A program made the translations under genes and the position numbers. Under the pieces are notes generated by a model. It saw only the letters and a program-made list of their open reading frames with translations, searched no databases and was not told the DNA's origin. Positions 1-8,738 of a stretch of 64,000 bases of DNA are shown in pieces. Location: assembly GCA_900473915.1 (NCBI GenBank), contig UCNG01000002.1, forward strand, positions 67,078 to 131,077, read 5' to 3'. The stretch is from Hyphomicrobiales bacterium. GTDB taxonomy: Bacteria; Pseudomonadota; Alphaproteobacteria; Rhizobiales; Rhizobiaceae. How positions within the stretch are numbered: the first letter of the stretch is position 1; every line of letters starts with the position of its first letter.

Positions 1-36
1 ATATGCGCCCGGCGTTGTTGCAATTCGCGCCGCTTG

Positions 37-561
37 TTAGCCAGCGTAACGCAGCTTCAGCTTGGAAACGCCGACAGCCGCATTCAGGCCGCGCTGGCCC
101 TGAAGCGAAATCGGCTGAAGCGAAATCGTCTTCCACGAACCGCCGGTCAGGATATTGGTGCCGAAGCCGACGCCAATGGCTGCATTGGCGGAAGCACCAA
201 CGTAGCGGCCCTGAAGCGCGCCTTCCGGACGAACACTTGGAGCCCATACCGCCCAGGCGACACGGCCGCCATTGATGAAGCCGACATCGACGCCGAGCTT
301 GGTAATGGTGCCGGTGTAATGCTCAATCGGGCCGCGACCGCGGGCAGGCTGGAATACGCAATCCATATCCTGCTGGCTGCCGATGATCACGCCGATCGCC
401 GGGGAGATGTCGCAGGACAGCATACCGACTTCCGAGCGCGGCTGGGTGCGACCCGAAGCGGGAGGAGCTACGAAGTCGGCTGCGATGGCTGGAGCCGTAA
501 CCGCAATGCCGGAAACCACGGCCATTGCGGACAGGAAGGAAGTCGAAAAACGGAGAGACAT
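37..561 (-). CDS. DUF992 family secreted protein
   Basis: The 174-residue product begins with a clear signal peptide (MSLRFSTSF, then a hydrophobic stretch ending AIAA before DFVAPP), so it is probably periplasmic or envelope-associated. The mature part, with GMLSCDISP near its start and a glycine-rich C-terminal half ending KLKLRYAG, matches the DUF992 family of Rhizobiales, which has no assigned function. I chose the ATG at 561 because AGAGGAC lies upstream at normal spacing; a longer reading frame exists but would put 24 residues ahead of the signal peptide. Its promoter should lie in the gap before purN. Family assignment is from recall of the pattern. Confidence 0.75.
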   Translation of the reverse strand: MSLRFSTSFLSAMAVVSGIAVTAPAIAADFVAPPASGRTQPRSEVGMLSCDISPAIGVIIGSQQDMDCVFQPARGRGPIEHYTGTITKLGVDVGFINGGRVAWAVWAPSVRPEGALQGRYVGASANAAIGVGFGTNILTGGSWKTISLQPISLQGQRGLNAAVGVSKLKLRYAG

Positions 562-675
562 GTCTTTGTCCTCTTCTAAAAACATATTGAAAGAGACGTT
601 TCTCACGACTCTTAACGGGGTTTGCCGAAGCAAGTTCCGTTAGGAGGGGGAATTAGAGCTTTTTGCGGGAGATTA

Positions 676-697
676 AAGTTTTGTTAACAAAAAACTT
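676..697. repeat. AT-rich inverted repeat around GTTAAC
   Basis: AAGTTTT and AAAACTT arms flank GTTAAC with two extra A bases in one arm. It sits between the end of purN and the DUF992 gene, both on the minus strand. It could be an operator or weak terminator; no stronger claim is supported. Confidence 0.3.
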
Positions 698-720
698 CGT
701 GTGTGATGAATTTGCCGCGG

Positions 721-1344
721 TCAGACGCTAACAACCACGCAGTCTGCCGGTTCATCTGACTGGCCCCCTGCCTGTCCGGCAGCAAATTTGCGCAGGGCGG
801 CTGCATAGAGCTGATGTTCGGCTTTCAGGACACGCGCTGCAAGTGTTTCCGCATTATCTCCGGCGCGCACCGGCACCGCCGCCTGCGCCAGGATTGGACC
901 TTCATCCATGCCCTCGGTCACCAGATGAACGGTGCAGCCAGCGACCTTCATCCCCGCGTCGAGGGCCCGCTGATGGGTGTGCAGTCCGGGAAACAGCGGC
1001 AGCAGGGAAGGGTGAATATTGAGAATGCGGCCTTCATAGGGAGCAATGAAGCGGCCCGACAGAAGGCGCATATATCCGGCAAGGCAGATGATATCCGGCT
1101 TCAAGGCGGCGAGCGCTTCGAGAATGGCATCTTCATGCGCATCCTTCGAGGCATAATCCTTGCGCTTGAAAACCTGCGTGGCGATGCCTGCGCCTTGCGC
1201 CTTGGCAAGACCGCCAGCTTCTGCCTTGTCGGAGAATACAGCCACTATTTCGGCTGGAAAATCCGCAGCTTCAGCGGCGCGGATCAGCGCCTCCATATTG
1301 GAGCCGCCGCCCGAAATGAAGATGACGACCCGCTTGCGGCTCAT
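721..1344 (-). CDS. purN: Phosphoribosylglycinamide formyltransferase
   Basis: PurN transfers a formyl group from 10-formyl-tetrahydrofolate to GAR, the third step of de novo purine synthesis in the cytoplasm. The 207-residue length is typical. Visible motifs are the N-terminal phosphate-binding loop [11 protein letters not shown], the catalytic block [12 protein letters not shown] (Asn and His of the active site) and the later MDEGPIL segment with the conserved Asp. The start codon overlaps the purM stop by four bases (ATGA), so the two are translationally coupled in the usual purM-purN order. Confidence 0.97.
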   Translation of the reverse strand: MSRKRVVIFISGGGSNMEALIRAAEAADFPAEIVAVFSDKAEAGGLAKAQGAGIATQVFKRKDYASKDAHEDAILEALAALKPDIICLAGYMRLLSGRFIAPYEGRILNIHPSLLPLFPGLHTHQRALDAGMKVAGCTVHLVTEGMDEGPILAQAAVPVRAGDNAETLAARVLKAEHQLYAAALRKFAAGQAGGQSDEPADCVVVSV

Positions 1345-2444
1345 AGCGCAAGCTGGCCCTTGTAGACGACGCCATCCTTCTCGCGCTTGACCATCCGGCC
1401 AAGCGTGACGACCTTTTCGCCTTCGGCGGCAAGGGCGGCTACGACTTCCTCGACCTTTTCAGGCTTCACGACGGCAATCATGCCGATGCCGCAATTGAAG
1501 GTGCGCAGCATTTCGTTCGGCTCGACGCCGCCGGTTTTGGCAAGCCAGGAGAAGACCGGCGGAACGGAAATGGAGGCAAGGTCGATTTCGGCGGCAAGAC
1601 CTTCCGGCAGGACGCGCGGAATATTGTCTGGAAAACCGCCGCCAGTGATGTGCGCCAGCGCCTTGATGCCATCCGAAGCGCGGATCGCGGCGAGAAGCGG
1701 CTTCACATAGATACGTGTAGGGGTAAGCAGCGCTTCACCGAGCGTCGCGCCCGGCTGGAACGGTGCATCGGACTTCCAGCCGAGGCCGGAAAGCTCGACG
1801 ATGCGGCGCACCAGCGAAAATCCGTTGGAATGAACACCGGACGACGCAAGTCCCAGAATGACGTCACCTTCGGCAATGTCGCCGCGCGGCAGCAGGCGGT
1901 CGCGCTCAGCCGCGCCAACCGCGAAACCGGCAAGATCATAATCGCCGTCGCGGTACATGCCCGGCATTTCAGCGGTTTCGCCGCCGATCAGCGCGCAACC
2001 GGCCTGACGGCATCCTTCGGCAATGCCCGCAACGATATCGACACCCTGATCCGGCGAAAGCTTGCCGGTGGCAAAATAGTCGAGGAAGAAGAGCGGTTCG
2101 GCACCCTGCACGACCAGATCGTTGACGCACATGGCAACAAGGTCAATGCCCACCGTGTCGTGCTTGTCGGCATCGATGGCGATCTTCAGCTTGGTGCCGA
2201 CACCGTCATTGGCGGCAACGAGCACCGGGTCCTTGAAGCCCGCAGCCTTGAGGTCGAACAGGCCGCCAAAGCCGCCGATCTCTCCGTCCGCACCGGGACG
2301 GCGCGTGGAACGCACGAGCGGCTTGATCTTCTCGACCATCAGGTTGCCAGCATCAATGTCGACGCCAGCCTGCGCGTAGGTCAGGCCATTCTGGGCAGCA
2401 GACTTGTCGGCGGGCTTATTGGCGGGCTTGTTTTCCATGGTCAT
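1341..2444 (-). CDS. purM: Phosphoribosylformylglycinamidine cyclo-ligase
   Basis: AIR synthetase: ATP-dependent ring closure of FGAM, the fifth step of purine synthesis. The 367 residues include the family signatures [13 protein letters not shown] near the N-terminus, [27 protein letters not shown] and [11 protein letters not shown]. The N-terminus has about 20 extra Lys/Ala/Asn-rich residues compared with the E. coli enzyme. The ATG at 2444 is supported by AGGAG six bases upstream; an in-frame ATG two codons later is possible. It is first in a two-gene operon with purN. Confidence 0.97.
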   Translation of the reverse strand: MTMENKPANKPADKSAAQNGLTYAQAGVDIDAGNLMVEKIKPLVRSTRRPGADGEIGGFGGLFDLKAAGFKDPVLVAANDGVGTKLKIAIDADKHDTVGIDLVAMCVNDLVVQGAEPLFFLDYFATGKLSPDQGVDIVAGIAEGCRQAGCALIGGETAEMPGMYRDGDYDLAGFAVGAAERDRLLPRGDIAEGDVILGLASSGVHSNGFSLVRRIVELSGLGWKSDAPFQPGATLGEALLTPTRIYVKPLLAAIRASDGIKALAHITGGGFPDNIPRVLPEGLAAEIDLASISVPPVFSWLAKTGGVEPNEMLRTFNCGIGMIAVVKPEKVEEVVAALAAEGEKVVTLGRMVKREKDGVVYKGQLAL

Positions 2445-2804
2445 GGCCTGCTCCTGAAAGGGGGTGCTTATCCACGCAGTTGTCTAATGCATTTTCGGCA
2501 AAAGCGTATAACGGTTTTGCTTGAGAAAATGCGATAAACAGAGAATGTGCGCGCAATGACACGAGACGGCGCTGCCCGCAAGGCCACAAAGCCGGAAAAG
2601 AGCGAATTAGCGCAGGATTCTGCCTGGAATCGTGATGGATCATTTCTCTTGCGATAGAGGGTTGTGCTTCGAGCGACCTTTCGATCAAACATTGCAATTC
2701 ACGCAGGCCGTTCTAACTTGTCGCCGTTCGCAATAAGACATCCGTAACGCCATCCTGCTATCAGGACAGGCTTATCAAGCTTATTTCCTGGAAAATGGAC
2801 GCCC
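2445..2804. other. Divergent intergenic region purM / AI-2E transporter
   Basis: This 360-base gap separates divergent genes and should hold both promoters. The only structure I can define is a copy of a dispersed palindrome at about 2489-2538. No convincing small gene or riboswitch was recognised. Confidence 0.5.
2489..2538. repeat. Dispersed palindromic repeat, copy 1
   Basis: Imperfect palindrome: GCATTTTCGGCAAAAGCG, then CGGTTTTGC, then GAAAATGCGATAAA. Closely related sequences occur at 54994-55043 and, more degenerate, at 43117-43161. It resembles the short intergenic palindromes scattered through Rhizobiales genomes. Confidence 0.65.
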
Positions 2805-4046
2805 ATGGTCAAGAAACCGACACCGACGCGCACGACCGCCAGCCGAACGATCCGTCAATCGGAAGCGACGGTTCGCGATGGCGACATTCACGTCAATGTG
2901 GAAGTCGGTGCGCTGACCGGCTCTTCGGTGCGCCGTCAGGCAATGTTCTGGATTGGCGCCGTCGCGGTCTTCGTCCTGTTCCTTGTCGTGTTCAGTTCCG
3001 TCCTGCTGCCTTTCGTGGCCGGGATGGCGCTGGCCTACTTCCTTGATCCCGTTGCGGACAGGCTGGAGCGCCTCGGCCTTTCGCGGCTTGCCGCCACGGT
3101 CGTCATCCTGCTCATCTTCCTGATGGCGCTGATCCTCGGCCTGATGATCGTCGTGCCGATCCTTGCAACGCAGCTTGCGGATTTCATTTCCAAAATCCCC
3201 GAATATATCACCCAGTTGCAGTCCCTGCTGGCGAATGAGGATTCGCACTGGCTGAAGAAATATATCGGCATTGACAGTTCCGTCATTCAGCAGAATCTGA
3301 GTTCGCTGCTCCAGCAGGGCGCCGGTTTCCTCTCGACCTTGCTTCAGTCCCTGTGGAATTCGGGGAAATCCCTGATTGATATTGCGGGGCTTTTTGTCGT
3401 TACGCCGGTGGTCGCATTCTACATGCTTCTGGACTGGGACCGCATGGTCTCAAGCATCGATTCATGGGTGCCGCGTCGCCAGCTTCACACCGTGCGCGGC
3501 ATTGCGCGCGAGATGAATGCCGCCGTCGCCGGTTTCATTCGCGGACAGGGTACGCTCTGCCTCATTCTGGGAACCTATTACGCCATCGGCCTTACGCTGA
3601 CGGGGCTCAATTTTGGCCTGCTGATCGGCTTTTTCGCCGGTCTCATCAGCTTTATTCCCTATATCGGCTCCTTTGTCGGCCTGGCGCTCGCCATCGGCGT
3701 GGCGCTGGTCCAGTTCTGGCCTGACTGGATCATGATCTGTGCCGTTGCGGGCGTGTTTTTCCTTGGCCAGTTCGTGGAAGGCAACATCCTCCAGCCGAAG
3801 CTCGTCGGCTCATCCGTGGGGCTGCATCCGGTCTGGCTCATGTTCGCGCTTTTCGCCTTCGGCTCGCTGTTCGGCTTCACTGGAATGCTGGTGGCTGTGC
3901 CTGCCGCAGCCGCGGTCGGGGTGCTTGTGCGCTTCGCATTGAATAGCTATCTCCAATCACCGATGTATGATCCTGCCTATCATCACCCGGACCCGGATGC
4001 CGGGCCGCTGATCGAGGCAGGCGAGAATGCGGGCAGAGAGAAATGA
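2805..4046 (+). CDS. AI-2E family transporter (PF01594-type membrane protein)
   Basis: A 413-residue polytopic membrane protein. A charged N-terminal tail of about 45 residues is followed by two hydrophobic helices (FWIGAVAVFVLFLVVFSS, LLPFVAGMALAYFLDP), a third segment VVILLIFLMALILGLMIVV, a central soluble region and a C-terminal helix cluster with GLNFGLLIGFFAGLISFIPYIGS and GNILQPKLVGSSVGLHPVW. The F-IPYIGS and LQPK.VG blocks are hallmarks of the family. Members export small molecules or act as Na+/H+ antiporters; the substrate here cannot be told. hdaA follows about 50 bases downstream. Confidence 0.9.
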   Translation: MVKKPTPTRTTASRTIRQSEATVRDGDIHVNVEVGALTGSSVRRQAMFWIGAVAVFVLFLVVFSSVLLPFVAGMALAYFLDPVADRLERLGLSRLAATVVILLIFLMALILGLMIVVPILATQLADFISKIPEYITQLQSLLANEDSHWLKKYIGIDSSVIQQNLSSLLQQGAGFLSTLLQSLWNSGKSLIDIAGLFVVTPVVAFYMLLDWDRMVSSIDSWVPRRQLHTVRGIAREMNAAVAGFIRGQGTLCLILGTYYAIGLTLTGLNFGLLIGFFAGLISFIPYIGSFVGLALAIGVALVQFWPDWIMICAVAGVFFLGQFVEGNILQPKLVGSSVGLHPVWLMFALFAFGSLFGFTGMLVAVPAAAAVGVLVRFALNSYLQSPMYDPAYHHPDPDAGPLIEAGENAGREK

Positions 4047-4097
4047 GATTGGGTCGCAACCGGCCAGGCGTTACAACAGGATGTGCAGGAGGCCGCG

Positions 4098-4796
4098 ATG
4101 CGTGAGGCACCGCGCCAGATTCCGTTGAACCTTGAGCATCAGCCCGGTTATCACCGGGAGGACCTGATCGTCACGGGCTCCAACCGCGCCGCCGTTGATC
4201 TCATTGATCGCTGGCCGAACTGGCTGTCGCCGGTCACCATTCTTGCCGGGCCGACTGGCTCGGGCAAGACGCATCTTGCGGAAATCTGGCGTGCCGGAAC
4301 GGGCGCGCTTCTGGTTGATCCATCCAACATCACCGAAGAAGCCGTGAATGGCGCTGCCGAATATCCGGTACTGATCGACGATATCGGCGGCACGCCTTTC
4401 GACGAAACCGGGCTTTTCCATCTCATCAACAGCGTCCGGCAGAATGCGGCTCAAGGGCTTGGGCCTTCACTGCTGATGACGTCCCGCCTGTGGCCCGCGA
4501 ACTGGAACGTCAAGCTTCCCGATCTTGCCTCGCGCCTCAAGGCCGCGACCGTTGTGGAAATTGCCGAACCGGACGACCTCTTGCTTTCCGGCGTCATTCA
4601 CAAGCTTTTCGCGGACCGGCAGGTGAGCGTGGAACCCCATGTCGTCGCCTATCTGGTCAGCCGGATCGAGCGCTCGCTTCTGTCTGCAATCCGCATTGTC
4701 GACAAGCTCGACCGCGCGGCGCTGGAGCAGAAAAGCCGCATCACGCGCACGCTTGCCGCACAGGTTCTGGCCGACAGCGAACAGCCGGAACGCTGA
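4098..4796 (+). CDS. hdaA: DnaA-related regulatory inactivation protein HdaA
   Basis: A 232-residue AAA+ protein related to the DnaA ATPase domain but lacking the DnaA DNA-binding domain. In Caulobacter, HdaA together with the beta clamp stimulates ATP hydrolysis by DnaA and prevents re-initiation. Residues 7-12 (QIPLNL) look like a clamp-binding peptide; GPTGSGKTHL is the Walker A motif and LIDDIGG the Walker B region. I chose the ATG at 4098 because AGGAGG (4087-4092) lies five bases before it; an in-frame GTG at 4083 would sit ahead of that ribosome binding site. Confidence 0.88.
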   Translation: MREAPRQIPLNLEHQPGYHREDLIVTGSNRAAVDLIDRWPNWLSPVTILAGPTGSGKTHLAEIWRAGTGALLVDPSNITEEAVNGAAEYPVLIDDIGGTPFDETGLFHLINSVRQNAAQGLGPSLLMTSRLWPANWNVKLPDLASRLKAATVVEIAEPDDLLLSGVIHKLFADRQVSVEPHVVAYLVSRIERSLLSAIRIVDKLDRAALEQKSRITRTLAAQVLADSEQPER

Positions 4797-4798
4797 GG

Positions 4799-5662
4799 AT
4801 GAGAATAGCGGTCACCGGGGCAGGCGGTTTTATCGGAAGCGCATTGACGCAAATGCTGGCCGGGGAGGGGCACGAAGTGCTGCCCTTGTCCCGCAATGAC
4901 CTGTCAGATCCAGCCTTTTCAGGCGTGGAAACACTCGTCCATTGTGCAGCGCTCGCGCATCGCACCGGCGCGGAACGCCCGGATGCCGCAACGTTCGATG
5001 CGGTTAATCATCGGTTGGCGGTGGAGCTTGCCGTCAGGGCAAAAGCTGCCGGTGTCAGGCGCTTCGTTTTCGTGTCCACGATCTATACGATTGCCGGAAA
5101 CCCGTCGCCGCTGACGCCGGACATGCGGCTAAACCCTCGCGATGATTATGGTCGCGCCAAGGCCAAGGCGGAAGCTGATCTGCTGGCATTAAGCGGGATC
5201 GAGATTGTCATCGCACGCCCGGTTCTCGTTTACGGTCCCGGAGCGCGGGCGAACCTGAAAGCGTTGATAAAGCTATGCGATAGCGGATTGCCGTTGCCTT
5301 TCGGTCTGGCAAACAACAGGCGCAGTTTCGTGTCTCTTGAGAATGTCGCGCGTGCGCTGACGTTTTTAAGCGTTGCGCCCGCGGACAAGGTCGCCGGGCG
5401 CGTGTTCCATCTTGCCGAGCCGCAACCGCGCTCCACGAAGGAACTCGTGACGAAGCTTCGGGCTGCCTTGGGAAAGCCTTCGCGGCTTTTGCCCCTTCCG
5501 CCGGTCTTCATGTGGCTCCTGCTCACGGCTGCGGGCAAAAGCGGCCTTTACGACCAGCTTTATGGCGATCTGGTCGCGGACACTTCATCGCTGATCGATG
5601 CAGGGTTTGACTATCTGCCGGGCGACCGGCAGCTGGAGGCAATGGCACGTCGTCCGAATTAG
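4799..5662 (+). CDS. NAD-dependent epimerase/dehydratase (extended SDR)
   Basis: A 287-residue extended short-chain dehydrogenase. The Rossmann nucleotide-binding motif TGAGGFIGSAL lies at residues 7-17, and STIYTIAG followed by DDYGRAKAKAE carries the catalytic Ser/Thr and YxxxK. Such enzymes act on nucleotide sugars; the closest pattern is UDP-glucose 4-epimerase-like proteins of surface polysaccharide synthesis, but no glycosyltransferase is nearby and the substrate is unknown. Its ATG is two bases after the hdaA stop, so the two are probably co-transcribed. Its stop overlaps that of the convergent SH3-domain gene by three bases. Confidence 0.85.
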   Translation: MRIAVTGAGGFIGSALTQMLAGEGHEVLPLSRNDLSDPAFSGVETLVHCAALAHRTGAERPDAATFDAVNHRLAVELAVRAKAAGVRRFVFVSTIYTIAGNPSPLTPDMRLNPRDDYGRAKAKAEADLLALSGIEIVIARPVLVYGPGARANLKALIKLCDSGLPLPFGLANNRRSFVSLENVARALTFLSVAPADKVAGRVFHLAEPQPRSTKELVTKLRAALGKPSRLLPLPPVFMWLLLTAAGKSGLYDQLYGDLVADTSSLIDAGFDYLPGDRQLEAMARRPN

Positions 5663-6498
5663 TTCTTCTGGCCGACAGCCTTGGGCGGCTCCATGCGCGA
5701 ATGCGCTGGTCGGGGAGCCTGTTGGGGCGCGGCTGCGGTTGCAGTTTGCTGCTTCTTCGCAACGGAGCCGGTGATCAGGCTGGCGCTGTCCGGCTTGTTG
5801 CGTCCGCCGATAAGCTGGTCCTCGTGCACCCAGCCAATCATGTTGGTCTTGGGGACGATCACGCGATGCCAGCGCCCGGTCTTCCCATAGGAACGCATCT
5901 CGCGGCCTTTTTCCACGACGCCGATGGATGGCGACTTGTCCCAGGCATTTTTGTGAATGGTGAGGCGCGCCTTGGCATAGATCACCGATGGCGAGCTTGC
6001 CGGCGTGTTGATGCCGCGCGGCGGCATTGAGCGCAGCGCAGCCGCAGGCGGCGGGGGCGGAGGCGCAACGACCTGACTTGCGGGGCGCGGCGGGGTGGCG
6101 GTCTGGATGGCAGCCTGCTGGACAGGCTTTTGCGGCGTGGGTGCCGCAACGGGCGCGGACGGACGCGGCACAGGGCCGACGGCAGCGCCATAATCCTTCG
6201 CCGGTGCTTTGCTTTCAGGCGCCTTGCTTTCAGGCGCCTTGCTGGTGACGGTCGCCTTCGGTTCCGTTCTCGCGGCGGGCTGCGCAACCGGCTTGGAGGC
6301 AGGGCGCTGGAACAGCGCTGTTAACGCGGCTTGCGGGCTCTTGTGCTGGGTGGTTGCCCACAGGCTGAAAGCACCGAGGCCCAGAATGGCGGCTAGCGCG
6401 AGCAGGGGAGTGGACGAGCCGGAAGACTGCCCCGACGACTTGCTTGAACGCTTGGTGGAGCGCTTGGGCGAGCGGGTGGTGCGTTTGCGTGCAGCCAT
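5659..6498 (-). CDS. Membrane-anchored SH3-like domain protein
   Basis: A 279-residue protein with a basic Ser/Lys/Arg-rich N-terminus, one membrane helix (LLALAAILGLGAFSLWATT), a long Pro/Ala/Lys-rich periplasmic linker and a C-terminal bacterial SH3-like domain of about 60 residues (from SVIYAKARLTIHK to IGWVHEDQLIGG). Such domains usually bind cell wall or envelope partners. The linker holds an exact duplication of the pentapeptide ESKAP, visible as a 15-base tandem repeat near 6209-6240. The start at 6498 is supported by AGGAG upstream; an extended frame to 6540 is less likely. Specific function unknown. Confidence 0.75.
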   Translation of the reverse strand: MAARKRTTRSPKRSTKRSSKSSGQSSGSSTPLLALAAILGLGAFSLWATTQHKSPQAALTALFQRPASKPVAQPAARTEPKATVTSKAPESKAPESKAPAKDYGAAVGPVPRPSAPVAAPTPQKPVQQAAIQTATPPRPASQVVAPPPPPPAAALRSMPPRGINTPASSPSVIYAKARLTIHKNAWDKSPSIGVVEKGREMRSYGKTGRWHRVIVPKTNMIGWVHEDQLIGGRNKPDSASLITGSVAKKQQTATAAAPQQAPRPAHSRMEPPKAVGQKN

Positions 6499-6604
6499 CG
6501 TCTGTCTCCTGTTCGAATCGCGATAGGGAGACGCTACCAATTGTTCCTTCGCATTTGGTTACCGAAGCTTCTGGCGGGTTGCGGCCCGACCGATGCAACG
6601 CAAA

Positions 6605-6630
6605 CAAAAAACGCCGCTTTCGCGGCGTTT
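6605..6630 (-). terminator. Rho-independent terminator
   Basis: Perfect 8-bp stem (AACGCCGC 6610-6617 with GCGGCGTT 6622-6629) and a four-base loop. On the minus strand a run of T follows, so it terminates the 52-residue gene just upstream. Confidence 0.8.
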
Positions 6631-6649
6631 CGAGGCAGGTTGGTAAGAC

Positions 6650-6808
6650 TTACTGGTGGCCAGACGTCTTGTGATCGCAGGAAGTCTGGCCTGATGCCTT
6701 TTCCTGCTGCCGTTGGTTGGCTTCGCTTGCTTCAACCGCGTTGCGCAGCTCTGCCCATTCGCGTTCATGACGACGATAAAGCTCATCGGAAACAGTCTGG
6801 ATACCCAT
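6650..6808 (-). CDS. Small conserved-looking hydrophilic protein, 52 residues
   Basis: An unrecognised 52-residue protein beginning MGIQTVSDELYRRHEREWAE, rich in Glu, Arg and Gln and predicted helical, with no membrane segment. Support for a real gene: GGAGG at normal spacing upstream of the ATG at 6808, and a clean factor-independent terminator 20 bases after the stop. The end (TSCDHKTSGHQ) contains Cys and His residues that could bind a metal, but this is speculation. No function can be given. Confidence 0.6.
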   Translation of the reverse strand: MGIQTVSDELYRRHEREWAELRNAVEASEANQRQQEKASGQTSCDHKTSGHQ

Positions 6809-6926
6809 TTGGTCCTCCGTTTTATCTGGTGCCCCAAATAACATGGCGAGGGCGAAAACGTTTCATCACAAAGCGTAAGCGCTTGAAATCTTAATCGGTT
6901 TATATGTTTATAACTTCGTTTCGATC

Positions 6927-7073
6927 CTAATTCTCCTGAATGGAAACGCCGTCTTCTCCGATTTTCATCTCGATCCCGGCGGGTTTGGTCTCTTCGCGAT
7001 AGACATAAACCGCCAAGCCGGCGGCCACGACGATCAGCGCGCCAATAATCAGATAAAGCCCGTTTCTATTCAC
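6927..7073 (-). CDS. Small single-pass membrane protein, 48 residues
   Basis: Starting at GTG 7073 (GGAGA about seven bases upstream), the 48-residue product has a short basic start (VNRNG), one membrane helix (LYLIIGALIVVAAGLAVYVY) and an acidic tail ending IGEDGVSIQEN. The layout, N-terminus in and an exposed acidic tail, is common for small inner-membrane proteins of unknown role. An upstream in-frame ATG exists but has no better ribosome binding site. Function unknown. Confidence 0.6.
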   Translation of the reverse strand: MNRNGLYLIIGALIVVAAGLAVYVYREETKPAGIEMKIGEDGVSIQEN

Positions 7074-7555
7074 ACTCAGTCTCCAACAGGTTGGTCGTGA
7101 AGTGTGAACGCGCGCGTGTGGGATTTGGTTCCGCCTGCGCATCGGCGCGCAATAAGTGCAAATTGATCGCGTGGAGAGTACCTCCTCATATGATGATGCT
7201 GATATTGATCGTGCGATTGAAAAACTGGAGGGAACTGAAGTTAATGCGCTCCGCCGGCGATAAAAATACGTGCAAAATGGTCGCCGACAGATTTACTTCC
7301 CGGGTAAAATATCGTCTTCCAGATTTCCGGTTCGAGTTCGTCATCCTGTTCGAGGGGGCGGCGGCTTCCGGATAAGATGTACGTAAATACAAAAGATTAA
7401 AGCGCCGATCAGATTTAGTCGGATCGAAATGCGCTCGAATATAATGCCTTCTCCCGAGAGAAAGATGTCGCCAAGGGGGGTATTGGAGTTCATTCTGATA
7501 TTTTTCTTGGCGAGCGTTGTGTTTTTACATGGTTTTCCGTGCGGTGGTTTGTTGA
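7074..7555. other. Intergenic stretch, nothing recognised
   Basis: This 482-base gap holds open frames only of composition unlike the neighbours and without ribosome binding sites. It must include the promoters of the 48-residue gene and the downstream peptidase. It becomes AT-richer towards 7380-7560, at the edge of the accessory block. Confidence 0.4.
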
Positions 7556-8332
7556 ATGAATAATGTTTATAAAAATACGGCCTCTTATAAAGGTATAAGT
7601 CTGAACTTCATCTTCATGTGCGTTCTCTTCATTGGGTCGGGTGTCGCGCTTTTTCGCGAAGCCACTCAGTCGCTTGTGGCTGTCTTCGTTTTTGTTGCTT
7701 CAGGCTGGATAATTTCGCTGTGCATGCATGAGGGTGCGCACGCCTTGGCTGCCTATATGGGGGGTGACCGGTCCGTCGTTTCAAAAGGATATCTAAGCCT
7801 CGATCCGTTTGCTTATGCTCATCCGTTGACGAGCTTCGGTCTGCCGCTTGTTTATCTGATGCTCGGTGGCATAGGCCTGCCCGGCGGCGCGGTTTCGATC
7901 GACAGGAGCGCGGTGCGCAGCAAGCATTGGGGAGCGCTGATTTCAGCGGCGGGCCCGCTGGCAAATCTGGTCGTTCTTCTGGCCCTGGGGCTACCCTTTG
8001 TGAGTGGCTGGGCCTATGCGATGGACAATGACGATTTCTGGTCGGCCGTGGCGTTTCTGGCCGCGCTTCAGGCTTCGGCGGTGGTTCTCAATCTTCTGCC
8101 AATACCAGGGCTGGATGGGTTCGGGATTTTGTCGCCTTACCTGCCGGAGGAAATGCAGAAACAGGCCTATGCTTTCACACCGCTTCTGGGGCCATTCCTG
8201 ATCATGATTTTTCTCAATAAATCTGTCGGCCTTGCGATCTGGAACGCGGTTACTACGCTCACGACAAAGCTCGATATCGCACCTTCCTACATTTTTACGG
8301 GCCTCTCACTGTTCAGGTTCTGGGCTGAATAG
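7556..8332 (+). CDS. Site-2-protease-like (M50) membrane metallopeptidase
   Basis: A 258-residue protein with about five or six membrane segments. Residues 58-62 (HEGAH) form the HExxH zinc motif inside a hydrophobic helix, and the second zinc-ligand motif NLLPIPGLDG carries Asp187, the N-PxPxLDG signature of M50 site-2 proteases. These enzymes cut substrates within the membrane. No PDZ domain is present, so it belongs to the compact subgroup often annotated as site-2 protease family. Its target is unknown. It sits alone, pointing toward the 3' end of the convergent virB operon. Confidence 0.8.
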   Translation: MNNVYKNTASYKGISLNFIFMCVLFIGSGVALFREATQSLVAVFVFVASGWIISLCMHEGAHALAAYMGGDRSVVSKGYLSLDPFAYAHPLTSFGLPLVYLMLGGIGLPGGAVSIDRSAVRSKHWGALISAAGPLANLVVLLALGLPFVSGWAYAMDNDDFWSAVAFLAALQASAVVLNLLPIPGLDGFGILSPYLPEEMQKQAYAFTPLLGPFLIMIFLNKSVGLAIWNAVTTLTTKLDIAPSYIFTGLSLFRFWAE

Positions 8333-8738
8333 CCGACGCAGGTCGAGTGTGAGCCCGATCCGACAATTGAATGCGGACAATGACGGCACGGCGTTGTCCA
8401 ATTCCATCGGTGGCTCGGCTGGCAGGCTCGCCGATCTCACCCAACATGTTGAAAAGCAAGCGATATGCTGCCGGAAAAATGCTCGGGTGCGTCTCCCCGA
8501 AAGAGGGGGCTGGGCGATGTTTTCGCAAATTGCAGCCGGTGATGTTTGGCTCGGCGAGAGCCGCCTGCTGGCTGAACATTCATGTGCATAGATTTTTTGA
8601 AGCAAGTTTGGAAGACAAGATGATTGACCGTTCGAGACAGCCAGCACTGTCTGAACAGCCGCCAGTCGATTTCTGTTGCTCGCGTATGCAACATGCCCGG
8701 AGCAGAAATCATAGAAAGAACACTACAATCTGAGCGGG
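8333..8738. other. Gap between convergent peptidase gene and virB11
   Basis: No coding sequence with a plausible start, composition or family pattern was found in these 406 bases. It may be remnant DNA at the border of the VirB island. No clear direct repeat or terminator was identified. Confidence 0.4.

Noticed and set aside
2445-2804. Purine riboswitch before purM
   Set aside because: No purine-riboswitch core was recognised; the only structure is the dispersed palindrome.
6209-6243. Tandem 15-base repeat as a CRISPR-like or phase-variable tract
   Set aside because: Only two in-frame copies within a Pro/Ala/Lys linker; no spacer structure and frame is kept whatever the copy number.
8371-8733. 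120-codon plus-strand frame after the peptidase gene
   Set aside because: No ribosome binding site, low-quality composition and competing frames on both strands.
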